Shown here piece after piece: positions 18,482 to 28,867 of a stretch of DNA of 64,000 nt. Source of the DNA: DAOTWA01 sp034435955 (GTDB lineage: Bacteria; Chloroflexota; Anaerolineae; Anaerolineales; Anaerolineaceae); assembly GCA_034435955.1 (NCBI GenBank), contig DAOTWA010000031.1, positions 1 through 64,000 of the forward strand. Direction: 5' to 3'. Below the pieces are notes generated by a model. The model was not told the DNA's origin and ran no database searches. It worked only from the letters and a program-made list of their open reading frames with translations. Position numbers and translations under genes: made by a program. The stretch's first letter is position 1; every line of letters begins with the position of its first letter.

Positions 18482-18510
18482 ATTATAGCCGAGGTCAGAA
18501 TTCGGGTAAA
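18482..18510 (-). promoter_or_regulatory. Promoter of the PfkB kinase, apparently leaderless
   Basis: On the minus strand TTTACC (18510-18505), a 17-bp spacer and TATAAT (18487-18482). The expected start of transcription, about seven bases further, is 18475, next to the ATG at 18474. No ribosome-binding site precedes that ATG. Confidence 0.6.
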
Positions 18511-18620
18511 ATGGGCTACTGAGGGAGCTGGATGGATGGTGACCAGCCGGTTAGCGCCGATTTTCCCCCTTCCGAGCGCCTTCGAACCCTTGAACTGCGC
18601 TTGATATCAAGGAAACAACT

Positions 18621-19616
18621 TTGATCACCTCATTTGCGAACTACGTCCTGGCCTCGCCGCGTCGTCTGGCAATGCCCATCGGCGTCTACGCCGGCCTGGA
18701 GCTGACCGGCGCCAACCTGCGCGATGCCGTCTCCGACCCGCAGGCGCAGGCTGAGGCCGTCCTGGCTCTACACGCCCGTTTCGCCACCAGCGTCTTGCTC
18801 ACCGCCATGGACCTCTCCGCCGAGGCAGAGGCTTTCGGCTGCGCGATCCGCATGAGCGAGGATGAGATCCCCACCGTGGTGGGGCGACGCGCCTCCACCC
18901 TGGCCGAGATTCGCAGTTTGCCCAGTCCTACCCCAGGCGACCGGCGCACGCGTGTCCATCTGGAAGCCGCCCACGCCCTTGTAACCCATGGAGACGCCCC
19001 CGTGCTGGGCGGTATGATCGGCCCATTTTCTCTCGCCGGACGCATTTTCGGGGTGAGCGAGGCGCTCGAAGTGACCATTGCCGATCCGGCGCTGATATTC
19101 GAGCTGTTGGAGAAGACGACCAACTTTTTGGCCGCCTACGCAGCCGCCTTCCGCGAAGCGGGCGCTTCAGGGGTAATCATGGCCGAGCCTGCCGCCGGTC
19201 TGCTCTCCCCGCGCGGTCTGGCGACTTTCTCCACTCCATTTGTCCAGCGCATCGTCTCCGCCGCTCAGACGAAGGATTTCGCAGTGGTCTACCATAATTG
19301 CGGCGCACGCCTGGCCCACCTGCCGCGCATCCTGGAATCCGGTGCCGAGGTGTACCACTTCGGCGAGCCAATGGATCTGCCCGCCGCGCTTCAACTGGCT
19401 GACGGCCAGTATATTCTATGCGGCAACCTGAGCCCTACCGCTGTCTTCCACGACGGCTCTCCCGGCCAGGTTCGTCAGGCGACGATGAGCTTGCTTGCCG
19501 CCTGCCAGGCGCATCCTAATTTCGTCATCTCTTCCGGATGCGACCTGCCGCCGCATACGCCTTTGGACAATCTGGCTGCATTTTTCGACGCGGTAGCAGC
19601 CTTTAATCCACTGTGA
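18621..19616 (+). CDS. Uroporphyrinogen decarboxylase-like methyltransferase (MtaA/CmuA type)
   Basis: 331 residues with the UroD-like TIM-barrel fold. The zinc-binding pattern H-x-C-x(n)-C of cobamide-dependent methyltransferases is present as YHNCGARL (about residue 221) and ISSGCDLPPHTPLDN near the C terminus, where true heme-pathway UroD has neither. That suggests transfer of a methyl group from a methyl-corrinoid to a thiol, rather than heme synthesis. No corrinoid protein is adjacent, so the substrate is unknown. Start is TTG 18621, with AAGGA seven bases upstream. Divergent from the PfkB gene. Confidence 0.8.
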   Translation: MITSFANYVLASPRRLAMPIGVYAGLELTGANLRDAVSDPQAQAEAVLALHARFATSVLLTAMDLSAEAEAFGCAIRMSEDEIPTVVGRRASTLAEIRSLPSPTPGDRRTRVHLEAAHALVTHGDAPVLGGMIGPFSLAGRIFGVSEALEVTIADPALIFELLEKTTNFLAAYAAAFREAGASGVIMAEPAAGLLSPRGLATFSTPFVQRIVSAAQTKDFAVVYHNCGARLAHLPRILESGAEVYHFGEPMDLPAALQLADGQYILCGNLSPTAVFHDGSPGQVRQATMSLLAACQAHPNFVISSGCDLPPHTPLDNLAAFFDAVAAFNPL

Positions 19617-19838
19617 GGGGCTGGCCATGGCTTGTAGGCCTGAAGATCGCAGCGGCAAAAGTGAAAATCACCACTTGCCCTCTCCAAAATCTTGACGTGA
19701 TGATAGAATCCCACCTGGATGCATGCATGGTCCGAGGGATGGCGGAGTCCGGCGGATGGTCTCCAAAATTCACCCGGCAGACTTTATTAGCGGTTGATGA
19801 TTTATTGAGGAGCGTGCCAAACGCACAGGAGGGATCGG

Positions 19839-20330
19839 ATGAAGACCATCTTGCTCATGCGCCATGGTAAGGGCGACTGGAAAGACAAGGATACCAAAGA
19901 CCGCAAACGACCACTCACCAAGCGCGGACGACGCAACGCCGCCCAAATGGGCGAGTTCATCAAGGAACGCGAGCTGATCCCTCAGATCATCCTCACTTCA
20001 CCTGCCGTACGGGCCGAAGAAACCGCCAAGATTTTCGCCGAAAGCTGCGGCTTTCAGGGTGAGATACGCCCGGTTAAGGATTTCTATATGGCTGAGGCGG
20101 ACGAATACCTGAAGGAGCTGCGCCGCCTCCCCGATGACGTCGAGAGGGTCATGGTGGTGGGGCACAATCCCGGATTGGAGAGCCTGATCCCTTTGCTTAC
20201 CGACCAGATCGAGTCCCTCCCCACCTCCGCTATCGCTTACATCGTCCTGACGATCAATTCCTGGAAGGATCTCAATAAAAAAACAGAGGCTGAGCTGGTC
20301 GCTCTATGGCGGCCTAAAGAGATCGAATAA
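19839..20330 (+). CDS. SixA-like phosphohistidine phosphatase
   Basis: 163-residue histidine phosphatase. It starts MKTILLMRHGKGDW, carrying the RHG catalytic motif (the His takes the phosphoryl group), and has the second catalytic His in VMVVGHNPGLESL. ILTSPAVRAEETA supplies the phosphate-pocket Arg. Short branch-1 enzymes of this size are typically SixA-like and act on phosphohistidine in phosphorelay or PTS proteins; other phosphoesters are possible. ATG 19839 has AGGAGGG upstream. No partner kinase is adjacent. Confidence 0.85.
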   Translation: MKTILLMRHGKGDWKDKDTKDRKRPLTKRGRRNAAQMGEFIKERELIPQIILTSPAVRAEETAKIFAESCGFQGEIRPVKDFYMAEADEYLKELRRLPDDVERVMVVGHNPGLESLIPLLTDQIESLPTSAIAYIVLTINSWKDLNKKTEAELVALWRPKEIE

Positions 20331-20429
20331 GCCGCCCGCGCTGATCGGCGCCAACAGGCCGACTGCCCGTTGACAAAACAAGCGATTGCAGCACTGGCGC
20401 CGCGCAGCCCCGACCGATCAGATAACCGG

Positions 20430-21050
20430 TCAATTTGCCGGTAATGAGACAATCCCCGATGCCCCCACCGGCACTCCTGCCGCTTGGTAGTATGCTCCTC
20501 CCAGACAGGCGCGGCAAAGCACCCGACCATTGACGCCAACTTCCCGCCCATTAATGATCTCCTCGCCGCAAACTGAACAAATGGTGCGCATGCCTGGCCG
20601 GCCGACGATCTGCTCAACCGGCGTGGATAGGCGCACCTCCTGAACGTCCAGCAGCTCCTCCTCGGGCATGAGCTGGTAGCCGCGCAGTTGTGCGAAGTAG
20701 TGGCGCTTTTCGTCGGGCGCATAATCGCTGGCCCGGGTGCGCACATCCAGACGCGGCGCCACGCGCATCGCCTTACCGGTGAGGACGTCCACGAATGTCG
20801 CGGCGATCTTGCCGTAGTCTTCGACGCGCAACGTGCGGTGGCCACACGCGGCGCCGGTGGCGGCCTCAAGGCCATCCACGAAGCAACCGTCCGTCTCTGC
20901 GATGACCAGCAGGCGTTTGTCACGGCGGTGCGTCTCCAATCCTAAGCGCGCCGCGCCGGCGACGCCGATGCGCACTCCCAATACCTGACGCGGGCACAGA
21001 TGGGCGTGGCGAGCGGTACAAAATGCCAGCATCTCTTCCAGATTTTCCAT
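20430..21050 (-). CDS. FmdE-family protein with C-terminal zinc ribbon
   Basis: 206 residues. The N-terminal two thirds belong to the FmdE family (formylmethanofuran dehydrogenase subunit E), with the cysteine-histidine motif FCTARHAHLCPRQVLGVRIG and the AETDGCFVDGLEAATGAACGHRTL stretch. The C terminus is a four-cysteine zinc ribbon (CSVCGEEI then CRACLGG). It follows narK by 23 bp and is the last gene of the nitrate-reductase transcript. FmdE proteins often occur near molybdenum or tungsten enzymes, so it may assist molybdenum cofactor handling; this is inference. Its ribosome-site region is duplicated (21051-21078). Confidence 0.85.
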   Translation of the reverse strand: MENLEEMLAFCTARHAHLCPRQVLGVRIGVAGAARLGLETHRRDKRLLVIAETDGCFVDGLEAATGAACGHRTLRVEDYGKIAATFVDVLTGKAMRVAPRLDVRTRASDYAPDEKRHYFAQLRGYQLMPEEELLDVQEVRLSTPVEQIVGRPGMRTICSVCGEEIINGREVGVNGRVLCRACLGGAYYQAAGVPVGASGIVSLPAN

Positions 21051-21078
21051 AATACTACCTCATCAATACTACCTCATC
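21051..21078 (-). repeat. 14-bp tandem duplication of the fmdE ribosome-binding region
   Basis: AATACTACCTCATC occurs twice in a row (21051-21064 and 21065-21078). On the coding strand each unit carries GATGAGG, so the gene has two Shine-Dalgarno-like sites; the distal copy overlaps the narK stop codon. Confidence 0.9.
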
Positions 21079-22498
21079 CAGTACGGCGGCCCGCTCGTTT
21101 CAACCAAGCGGACAGGGCTAAAGAAACCAGGAAGAAAGCGCAGAAGACCACGAAACCGTCCCCATAACCGGGCTGGCCCATCCAGGTCACCATCGCGCCG
21201 AGCAAGGGCGGAAAGACGAAGCCGCCCAGGGCGCCGAGCCCGCCAACCCAGCCCGAGGCGCCGCCAATCGCGTTCGGCACGTATTGCGGCACCAGCTTGA
21301 ACACCGCCGCATTGGAAACCCCCATCCCAACCGCCATGATGATTTCACCTGCGATGGAGAGACCGGGGCTGTGTGAGGCAGAAATGGCCACCGCTCCAAT
21401 CAAGGCCGTGCCTAATGCCAGCAGCACTGTATTCTCCCCACCCAGCCGATCGGAGAGCGAACCGCCGGCCACCCGGCTCAACGACGCCAGAATCGAGAAC
21501 AATCCCGCCAGGCTGCCCGCCAAAACGACATCGGCGGCGAAAAAGTTCTTCCAATAGGTGGGCAGCCACGAAGTCAGGCCCATGAACCCCCCAAAGGTGG
21601 TGAAGTAAATGGCCACAAGGCACCAGGTCTTCCAGATGCGCGCCGATCGCTGCAGGCTTTCCATCACGTTTCCGGCAGGGAACGCCTCCTGGCCATGCGC
21701 CTGGGCCACTTCCCTGGCTTCGTCAGGCGCATAGCCCTGCGCGCGCAGTTGGAAATACCAGGAATTGCGGCCCAGCAGGAAATACAATAACGTGCCGGCA
21801 ATCAGGAAGACCGACCAGGCCAGGTATGAGCCGCTCAATCCCAGCGTGCCCAGGGCAAGCGGCAGAAGGAACGAAAAGATGCCCGGCGCCAGGTTGCCCA
21901 CTCCGGCGTAAACGCCCAAAGCGCTGCCTTGCCGCGCCCTGGGAAACCAGTATGATACCTGGCTGATGCCCACCGAAAAGGTGGCGATGCCCGCCCCACA
22001 CAGCAGGCCCAGCACGAGCAACAGCGGGTACATCGCAGTCGACAGCCGCGTCGGGTAAGCCAGCCAGACCACCATTGTCAGGGTAAGCATGCCCACGCAG
22101 GCCAGGCCGAGCAGCACCAGGAAAGGTTTGCGCCCGCCGGTGATGTCTACCCAGGCGGAGAAGGGGATGCGCAGCAGCGAACCCGAGAGGGACGGCATGG
22201 CCACCAGAAAGCCGATCATTACCGGGCTCAGCTTCATGACTTCGTTGAACTTACTGGCGGTGGGACCGAACAAGGCCACGGCGGCGAAGCCGATGAAGAA
22301 GCCCAATGTCGCGCCAATCAGGCCCTGCCCCGGCGTACCGGTCAGCCGGTAGATGCGCTGCTCTTTGGGCGGCCTTTTAATCTCAACGTCCGTTGCGCCG
22401 CCATCTGCCTGCCCGGCCTTGGCGAAGCCGGCTGGCGCAATCCCGCCGGAAGCGGGCGACGTTTCATGCGCAGCGTCGGATTTGGCTTGCATGCTCAT
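21074..22498 (-). CDS. narK: Nitrate/nitrite transporter NarK (MFS, NNP family)
   Basis: Twelve-helix major facilitator that exchanges nitrate and nitrite across the membrane. About 474 residues from ATG 22498, whose ATGA overlaps the narI stop. Family features: GTASKFNEV-type first helix region, PFSAWVDITGGRKPFLV as the MFS loop motif, and the two nitrate-signature glycine-rich helices, the second readable as GGASGWVGGLGALGGFVFPP. The N terminus has about 60 extra polar residues (Ala/Lys/Asp rich) before the first helix. Last transporter gene of the nar operon. Confidence 0.93.
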   Translation of the reverse strand: MSMQAKSDAAHETSPASGGIAPAGFAKAGQADGGATDVEIKRPPKEQRIYRLTGTPGQGLIGATLGFFIGFAAVALFGPTASKFNEVMKLSPVMIGFLVAMPSLSGSLLRIPFSAWVDITGGRKPFLVLLGLACVGMLTLTMVVWLAYPTRLSTAMYPLLLVLGLLCGAGIATFSVGISQVSYWFPRARQGSALGVYAGVGNLAPGIFSFLLPLALGTLGLSGSYLAWSVFLIAGTLLYFLLGRNSWYFQLRAQGYAPDEAREVAQAHGQEAFPAGNVMESLQRSARIWKTWCLVAIYFTTFGGFMGLTSWLPTYWKNFFAADVVLAGSLAGLFSILASLSRVAGGSLSDRLGGENTVLLALGTALIGAVAISASHSPGLSIAGEIIMAVGMGVSNAAVFKLVPQYVPNAIGGASGWVGGLGALGGFVFPPLLGAMVTWMGQPGYGDGFVVFCAFFLVSLALSAWLKRAGRRTG

Positions 22499-23193
22499 TC
22501 GGAGCGCGCCTCCTGCGCGCGGGCTTTGCGGTTCCAGATCAGGATCTGCCACGGCCTCACCAGATACGCAATCGGGTAGGTGGCGATATGAATCAGCCGG
22601 GAGAACGGGAATACAGCCAATAGAATGAAGAAATTGAGCACATGCAGCTTGATGATCCACGGCAGCGGCGCAACCAGCTCGGGGCGCGGCTGCAGGATCA
22701 GCAGGGACAGCAGGTAAGGCGTGAAAACCCCTGTAAACCAGTAAGAACCAAAACGATAGAGCGTGGCGATCAGCACGCCGCTAATCACGGAGACCAGTAA
22801 CAACGCCAGCACCAGCAGATCCATGGGCGTCGTGACCGCCAGGATGCGCCGGGTGGTCAGCCTCCGCCAGACCAATATCCCTAACCCGACCAGCGCCCAC
22901 AGCCCCAAGGCCAGTCCGGTGCCCTCTAGCAGATACAGGCGGATCGGGAGCGAATTCCACAGCAACAACCCCTGCGGCAGCAGCAGCGCAGTCAGATGGC
23001 CGAGTAATACGATGATCACGCCGTAGTGGAAAGAAATTGAGCCCCAGTACAGCTTCTTATTTTCCAGCAGTTGCGACGAGAGCGCCGAGATGCTGAACGG
23101 CCGATATACGCTGCGGTAGATGCTGACAACCAGGAAGAGAAGAATGGAAACATATGGGAAATACACGAATTCGACGTTATTCCAGATGATCAT
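22495..23193 (-). CDS. narI: Respiratory nitrate reductase gamma subunit
   Basis: Membrane cytochrome b that takes electrons from quinol and passes them to NarH. 232 residues with five hydrophobic helices. The four haem-ligand histidines are at residues 56, 66, 184 and 202 (FHYGVIIVLLGH and IKLHVLNFF...RLIHIATYP), almost the same spacing as in E. coli NarI. Lies 21 bp after narJ and overlaps narK by 4 bp. Confidence 0.95.
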   Translation of the reverse strand: MIIWNNVEFVYFPYVSILLFLVVSIYRSVYRPFSISALSSQLLENKKLYWGSISFHYGVIIVLLGHLTALLLPQGLLLWNSLPIRLYLLEGTGLALGLWALVGLGILVWRRLTTRRILAVTTPMDLLVLALLLVSVISGVLIATLYRFGSYWFTGVFTPYLLSLLILQPRPELVAPLPWIIKLHVLNFFILLAVFPFSRLIHIATYPIAYLVRPWQILIWNRKARAQEARSE

Positions 23194-23214
23194 GTCGCTT
23201 TTCCTCCAGAATGA

Positions 23215-23717
23215 TTACCGCGCCAGCGGGCGTTCGCTCCAGGCAGCCAGTAGCGCGTCGAGAAGGTCCCCGTAGGGGTTGTCGGCATCCGCACGCCGCA
23301 GCGCAGCTTTCATGCGCTGCACGGCAGGCGCCAGCACCTCGACCAGCTCGCCGGTGGGCTGCTCCACCGTATCCAGGTAGCGCAGAATTGGGATGAGATG
23401 ATCGGGCAGCTCGCCATCACCCTGCACTCCCGCTTCGCTCTCCGCGCGGTTCATCGCAGACATAAAAGCGCCGCGCTGGTAGCTCTCGCCCCAGGTTTGG
23501 AAACCGACGTATGGCGCCACCAGCGGGTTAAGGTCCAGGGTGCGGGTGTGAAGCTCCTCCCATTCCGCCAGCGAGAGGCCGCGAATCTTATGCAGGAAAG
23601 CCGCAAACGCCTCGCGGGCCGCTTTACAGTCCAACGAGCGGGCGGCGGTCTCGAGCTGCTCGAGGCGCCCTGGCGCAGGGTAGCGCAACGCTTCAGCCAG
23701 AACCGCGTAATCGCCCA

Positions 23718-23721
<4 letters not shown>
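23215..23721 (-). CDS. narJ: Nitrate reductase assembly chaperone
   Basis: Cytoplasmic TorD/NarJ-family chaperone that holds NarG until the molybdenum cofactor and the FS0 cluster are inserted. 168 residues, slightly short for the family. The conserved core PYVGFQTWGESYQRGAFM corresponds to the usual YxGxxLFGExYxRG motif. The start ATG overlaps the narH stop by 4 bp, so translation is coupled. Confidence 0.92.
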
Positions 23722-25226
<1,505 letters not shown>

Positions 25227-25264
25227 TGGCTTCTCCTTATCTTGCTTCATGATCAAACCGACCA

Positions 25265-28200
25265 TCAATAATTGGGCTTCTCCACCTTGCGCACGAAGAC
25301 GAATGTGTCGCGGTTGACGCCGGTCGGACCCCAGTAATTGAAGGCATAGGTAAATTGGGCGTATCCGCCGGACATCAGCACCGGCTTGAGGCGCGCTCGG
25401 GTGAGCGAGTTGTTCATCCCTGCTCGCGTCCCACGCAGCGGCGATATTGGAATCCCGACCGTCCGCTCGGTGGCGTGATAGACGAACACTGTCCCGCTAG
25501 GGATGCGCGCGGATACGATGGCGCGCTGTACGAACACCCCGTTGTCGTTGTATACCTCCACCCAATCGTTGTCATGGATGCCCAGCTCGGCCGCGTCCTT
25601 ATCGTTGAGCCACACCGGATAACCGCCCCGCGAGAGGGTCATCATGCGGTTATTCTCCGAGTACGTGGAGTGGATCGACCATTTTCCGTGCGGGGTGATG
25701 AAATTGAGCATCTTTCCCTGCGCCAGCGCCAGGCTGCGCTGGGTCTCGTCCAGCATGGTGTGGTCCGGGCGCGGTTTGTAGGTAGGCAGCGCCTCGCCCC
25801 ATTGCAGATAGCCCTCGTGATCCAGGTAAAAATGCTGACGCCCGGTCAACGTGCGCCAGGGCACCAGGCGCTCGACGTTCAGCGTGAAGGGAGAATACGC
25901 CCGCCCGCGGTTGACGATCCCCGACCAGGTCGGTGCGGTGAGCACCCGGCGCGGCTGGGCCACGATCTGCGAGAAGCTGTAGCGCAGGTCGCGCTGACCT
26001 TCCCCCAGATCAGCCAGCTTGAGACCCGTCTTGTGCTCCTCCAGCTCGAAAGCGCGCGCGGCCACTTCTCCGTTAGAGACCGGGTCCAGCGCCAGAATTG
26101 CCTCGGCCACCTCACGCGCCTCCGCCAGCGATGGATAAATCTTGCCTTTATAGGCGCGAGGTTGTCTGGCCGCCAGCGCCTGATATTCCTCTTTGACCGG
26201 GATGGCCAAGCCGTGGGCGAAGACGCCATGCTGCTCCACCCCTGGTCCCAGGCTGACCATGCGTTCGTAAAGCTCGGCGTAGTTGCGTTCGACCACGCGG
26301 AACTTGGGCATCGTCTTGCCGGGGATGGCTTCCACCTCGCCCGCGGCCCAATCGCGCGCTTCCGGCTGGGCCAGCTCGTCGGGCGTGTCGTGCTGCAGGG
26401 GCAGCATAACCACGTCCTTTATCGGCTCCGGCAGGTGCGTACGGGCCAGCTCGGACACCTTACGGGCAATAGCCTTGTAAATGTCCCAATCGCTGCGCGA
26501 TTCCCAGGCCGGCGGCACGGCTGCTTGCATCGGGTTGATAAATGAGTGCAGGTCGGTGGTGTTCAAATCGTCCTTCTCATACCAAGTCGCGGCTGGCAGG
26601 ACGATATCCGAGTACAGGGCCGAGGTATCCATGCGGAAGTTGAGATCCACCACCAGATCGAGCTTGCCGGTGGGCGCTTGGGGATGGTAAGCTACCTCTT
26701 TGGCGAACCCCTCGGCCAGCTCGGGCGCGATGACGTTGGTATGCGTGCCCAGATAATGCTTGAGGAAATATTCGTGCCCCTTCGCGCTCGTCCCGATGGC
26801 ATTCCCTCGCCAGATCAGCCAGACGCGCGGCCAGTTCTCCGGGGCATCCGGATCGTTGACCGAGAAGTCCAGCTTCTTCTCGCGGAGCTGGCTGACCACG
26901 TACTGGATGATCTCGGTGTCGGATTTGGCCCCCTGAGCCAGCGCCTCGCGTACGACCTCCAGCGAGCTGCGGTTAAACTGTGGGTAGAACGGCAGCCAGC
27001 CGCGCCGCACCGCGCGGATCTCGTAGTCGATCGTATGTTCCTTCCCGTTGGCGCCATAGGGCGCCGGCAGGCGATCGTACACGCTGAAGCCACGCTCATA
27101 GCGCCATTGATCCGAGTGAACGTAGTGGAAGGAAGGCGTGTTCTGCTGCCGTGAGGCCACGCCCCAATCGGAGGCAAAGGCGATGGCGCTCCAGGATGCC
27201 TGATTGGCCAGCTTTTCCTGTCCGACATAATGCGCCAGCCCGCCGCCATTTACCCCCACGCTGCCGGTCAGCATCAGGGCTGAAATGGCGGCGCGGTAGA
27301 TCAGATTGTTGTGATACCAGTGGTTGGCGCCCGCCCCGATGATCACCAGATTCTTCCCGCGGGTCTTTTCCCCGTTCGCTCCCCACTCGCGCGCGAAGCG
27401 CAAGAGCGTATCGCGGTGGATACCGGTGAATTTCTCCTGCCAGGCGGGCGTGTAAGGCACATCATCGTCGTAACCCACGGCGATCTCGCCTGGCAGCCCG
27501 CGCGGGACGCCGAACTGGGCCATCGCCAGGTCGAAGACCGTTGCGACCGGGACACGCCCTTCCTCGGTCTCGACATAGCGCACTGGCACCGGGCGCCACA
27601 GGGTCTGCCCGCCGGCAAAATCGTCGCATGCCGCCATGCGGACGTCGTCATATGCTGAGGCAAAACTCAGCTCGGGGTCCAGCTCTTCGTCGTTGACGCC
27701 GTCGCGCATCTCCAGGTTCCACTTGCCGGGCTCTTTCTGCGCCCAACGGAAGCCGATTGTCCCCTTGGGCATACGCGCCGAGCCCGATTTCTGGTCCCAG
27801 ACCAGAAGCTTCCAATCTCCGTTCTCGACATCCCTATAGCGAGCCAGACGGTTCGCCCGCAGATACTTGCCCGGCCTCTCACCCTCCACCCTGACCAGGA
27901 AGGGCATGTCGGTGTAGCGCTTCAGGTAATCCTGAAAGTATGGCACCTGCCGGTCGACGTAAAACTCCTTCAACAGGACGTGGTTCACCGCCATCCAGAA
28001 CGCGCCGTCCTGGCCGGCGTGCACGGGAATCCAGTAATCCGCGTACTTGGCCACCTGAGAGAAATCGGGGGAAAAGACGGTCAGCTTTGCCCCGGCATGG
28101 CGCACCTCCGACACGAAGTGCACGTCCGGCGTGCGCGTCATGTTCAGATTAGATCCCATCACCGCGATGAAACGGGCGTTGTACCAGTCGGCCGACTCGT

Positions 28201-28867
28201 GCACGTCGGTCTGCTCACCCCATACCTCGGGGCTGGCGGGGGGAAGATCCGAATACCAATCATAAAAACTCAGCACGATCCCACCCAGCAGGCTGAGGAA
28301 GCGACTCCCTGAGGCGTAGCTGATTTGCGACATGGCAGGGATGGGTGAAAAGCCCGCCACCCGGTCCGGACCGTATTTCTTGATCGTATAAACGACCGAG
28401 GCGGCGATAATTTCCTCGGCCTCATCCCAGGTGATGCGCCGAAAGCCGCCTTTTCCGCGCGCGAATTGATAGCTCTTACGCAGCAGCGCATCCGAAACGA
28501 TGGATTCCCAGGCAGCCACTGGGTCGGCATTATGGGCTCTGGCCTCACGCCACAAATCGATCAGACGGCCGCGCGCGTAGGGGTATTTCACCCGTATCGG
28601 ACTGTACAGATACCAGGAGAAGCTGATCCCGCGCTGGCAGCCGCGCGGCTCGTAGGGCGGCAGGCCTTCCTCCAGTTGCGGGTAATCGGTGGCCTGCAGC
28701 TCCCAGGTGACAATGCCATCCTTGACGAACACTTCCCACGAACAGCTTCCGGTGCAGTTGACCCCGTGTGTGGTGCGCACCCGCTTGTCATGCTGGAAGC
28801 GGTTCCGATAGAACTCCTCCCATTTCCGGGTGGCTGGCGAATAGATTTCATTGATCCATTTCTTCAT
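25265..28867 (-). CDS. narG: Respiratory nitrate reductase alpha (catalytic) subunit
   Basis: Reduces nitrate to nitrite at a bis-MGD molybdenum site. 1200 residues. The FS0 cluster ligands are His34, Cys38, Cys42 and Cys77 (THGVNCTGSCSW and PRGCQRG), and the molybdenum ligand Asp207 sits in YDWYSDLPPASPEVWGEQTD, the NarG rather than NapA pattern. No twin-arginine signal peptide is visible, so the active site should face the cytoplasm. Its start overlaps the upstream cytochrome c gene by 4 bp and it ends next to narH. Confidence 0.97.
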   Translation of the reverse strand: MKKWINEIYSPATRKWEEFYRNRFQHDKRVRTTHGVNCTGSCSWEVFVKDGIVTWELQATDYPQLEEGLPPYEPRGCQRGISFSWYLYSPIRVKYPYARGRLIDLWREARAHNADPVAAWESIVSDALLRKSYQFARGKGGFRRITWDEAEEIIAASVVYTIKKYGPDRVAGFSPIPAMSQISYASGSRFLSLLGGIVLSFYDWYSDLPPASPEVWGEQTDVHESADWYNARFIAVMGSNLNMTRTPDVHFVSEVRHAGAKLTVFSPDFSQVAKYADYWIPVHAGQDGAFWMAVNHVLLKEFYVDRQVPYFQDYLKRYTDMPFLVRVEGERPGKYLRANRLARYRDVENGDWKLLVWDQKSGSARMPKGTIGFRWAQKEPGKWNLEMRDGVNDEELDPELSFASAYDDVRMAACDDFAGGQTLWRPVPVRYVETEEGRVPVATVFDLAMAQFGVPRGLPGEIAVGYDDDVPYTPAWQEKFTGIHRDTLLRFAREWGANGEKTRGKNLVIIGAGANHWYHNNLIYRAAISALMLTGSVGVNGGGLAHYVGQEKLANQASWSAIAFASDWGVASRQQNTPSFHYVHSDQWRYERGFSVYDRLPAPYGANGKEHTIDYEIRAVRRGWLPFYPQFNRSSLEVVREALAQGAKSDTEIIQYVVSQLREKKLDFSVNDPDAPENWPRVWLIWRGNAIGTSAKGHEYFLKHYLGTHTNVIAPELAEGFAKEVAYHPQAPTGKLDLVVDLNFRMDTSALYSDIVLPAATWYEKDDLNTTDLHSFINPMQAAVPPAWESRSDWDIYKAIARKVSELARTHLPEPIKDVVMLPLQHDTPDELAQPEARDWAAGEVEAIPGKTMPKFRVVERNYAELYERMVSLGPGVEQHGVFAHGLAIPVKEEYQALAARQPRAYKGKIYPSLAEAREVAEAILALDPVSNGEVAARAFELEEHKTGLKLADLGEGQRDLRYSFSQIVAQPRRVLTAPTWSGIVNRGRAYSPFTLNVERLVPWRTLTGRQHFYLDHEGYLQWGEALPTYKPRPDHTMLDETQRSLALAQGKMLNFITPHGKWSIHSTYSENNRMMTLSRGGYPVWLNDKDAAELGIHDNDWVEVYNDNGVFVQRAIVSARIPSGTVFVYHATERTVGIPISPLRGTRAGMNNSLTRARLKPVLMSGGYAQFTYAFNYWGPTGVNRDTFVFVRKVEKPNY

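Noticed and set aside
18621..19616. Heme-pathway uroporphyrinogen decarboxylase (hemE)
   Set aside because: It carries the H-x-C and Cys zinc ligands of corrinoid methyltransferases and has no heme genes beside it.
25355..26545. 396-codon plus-strand frame opposite narG
   Set aside because: Its sequence is rich in His, Arg and Gln with no recognisable motifs, and narG is unmistakable on the other strand.
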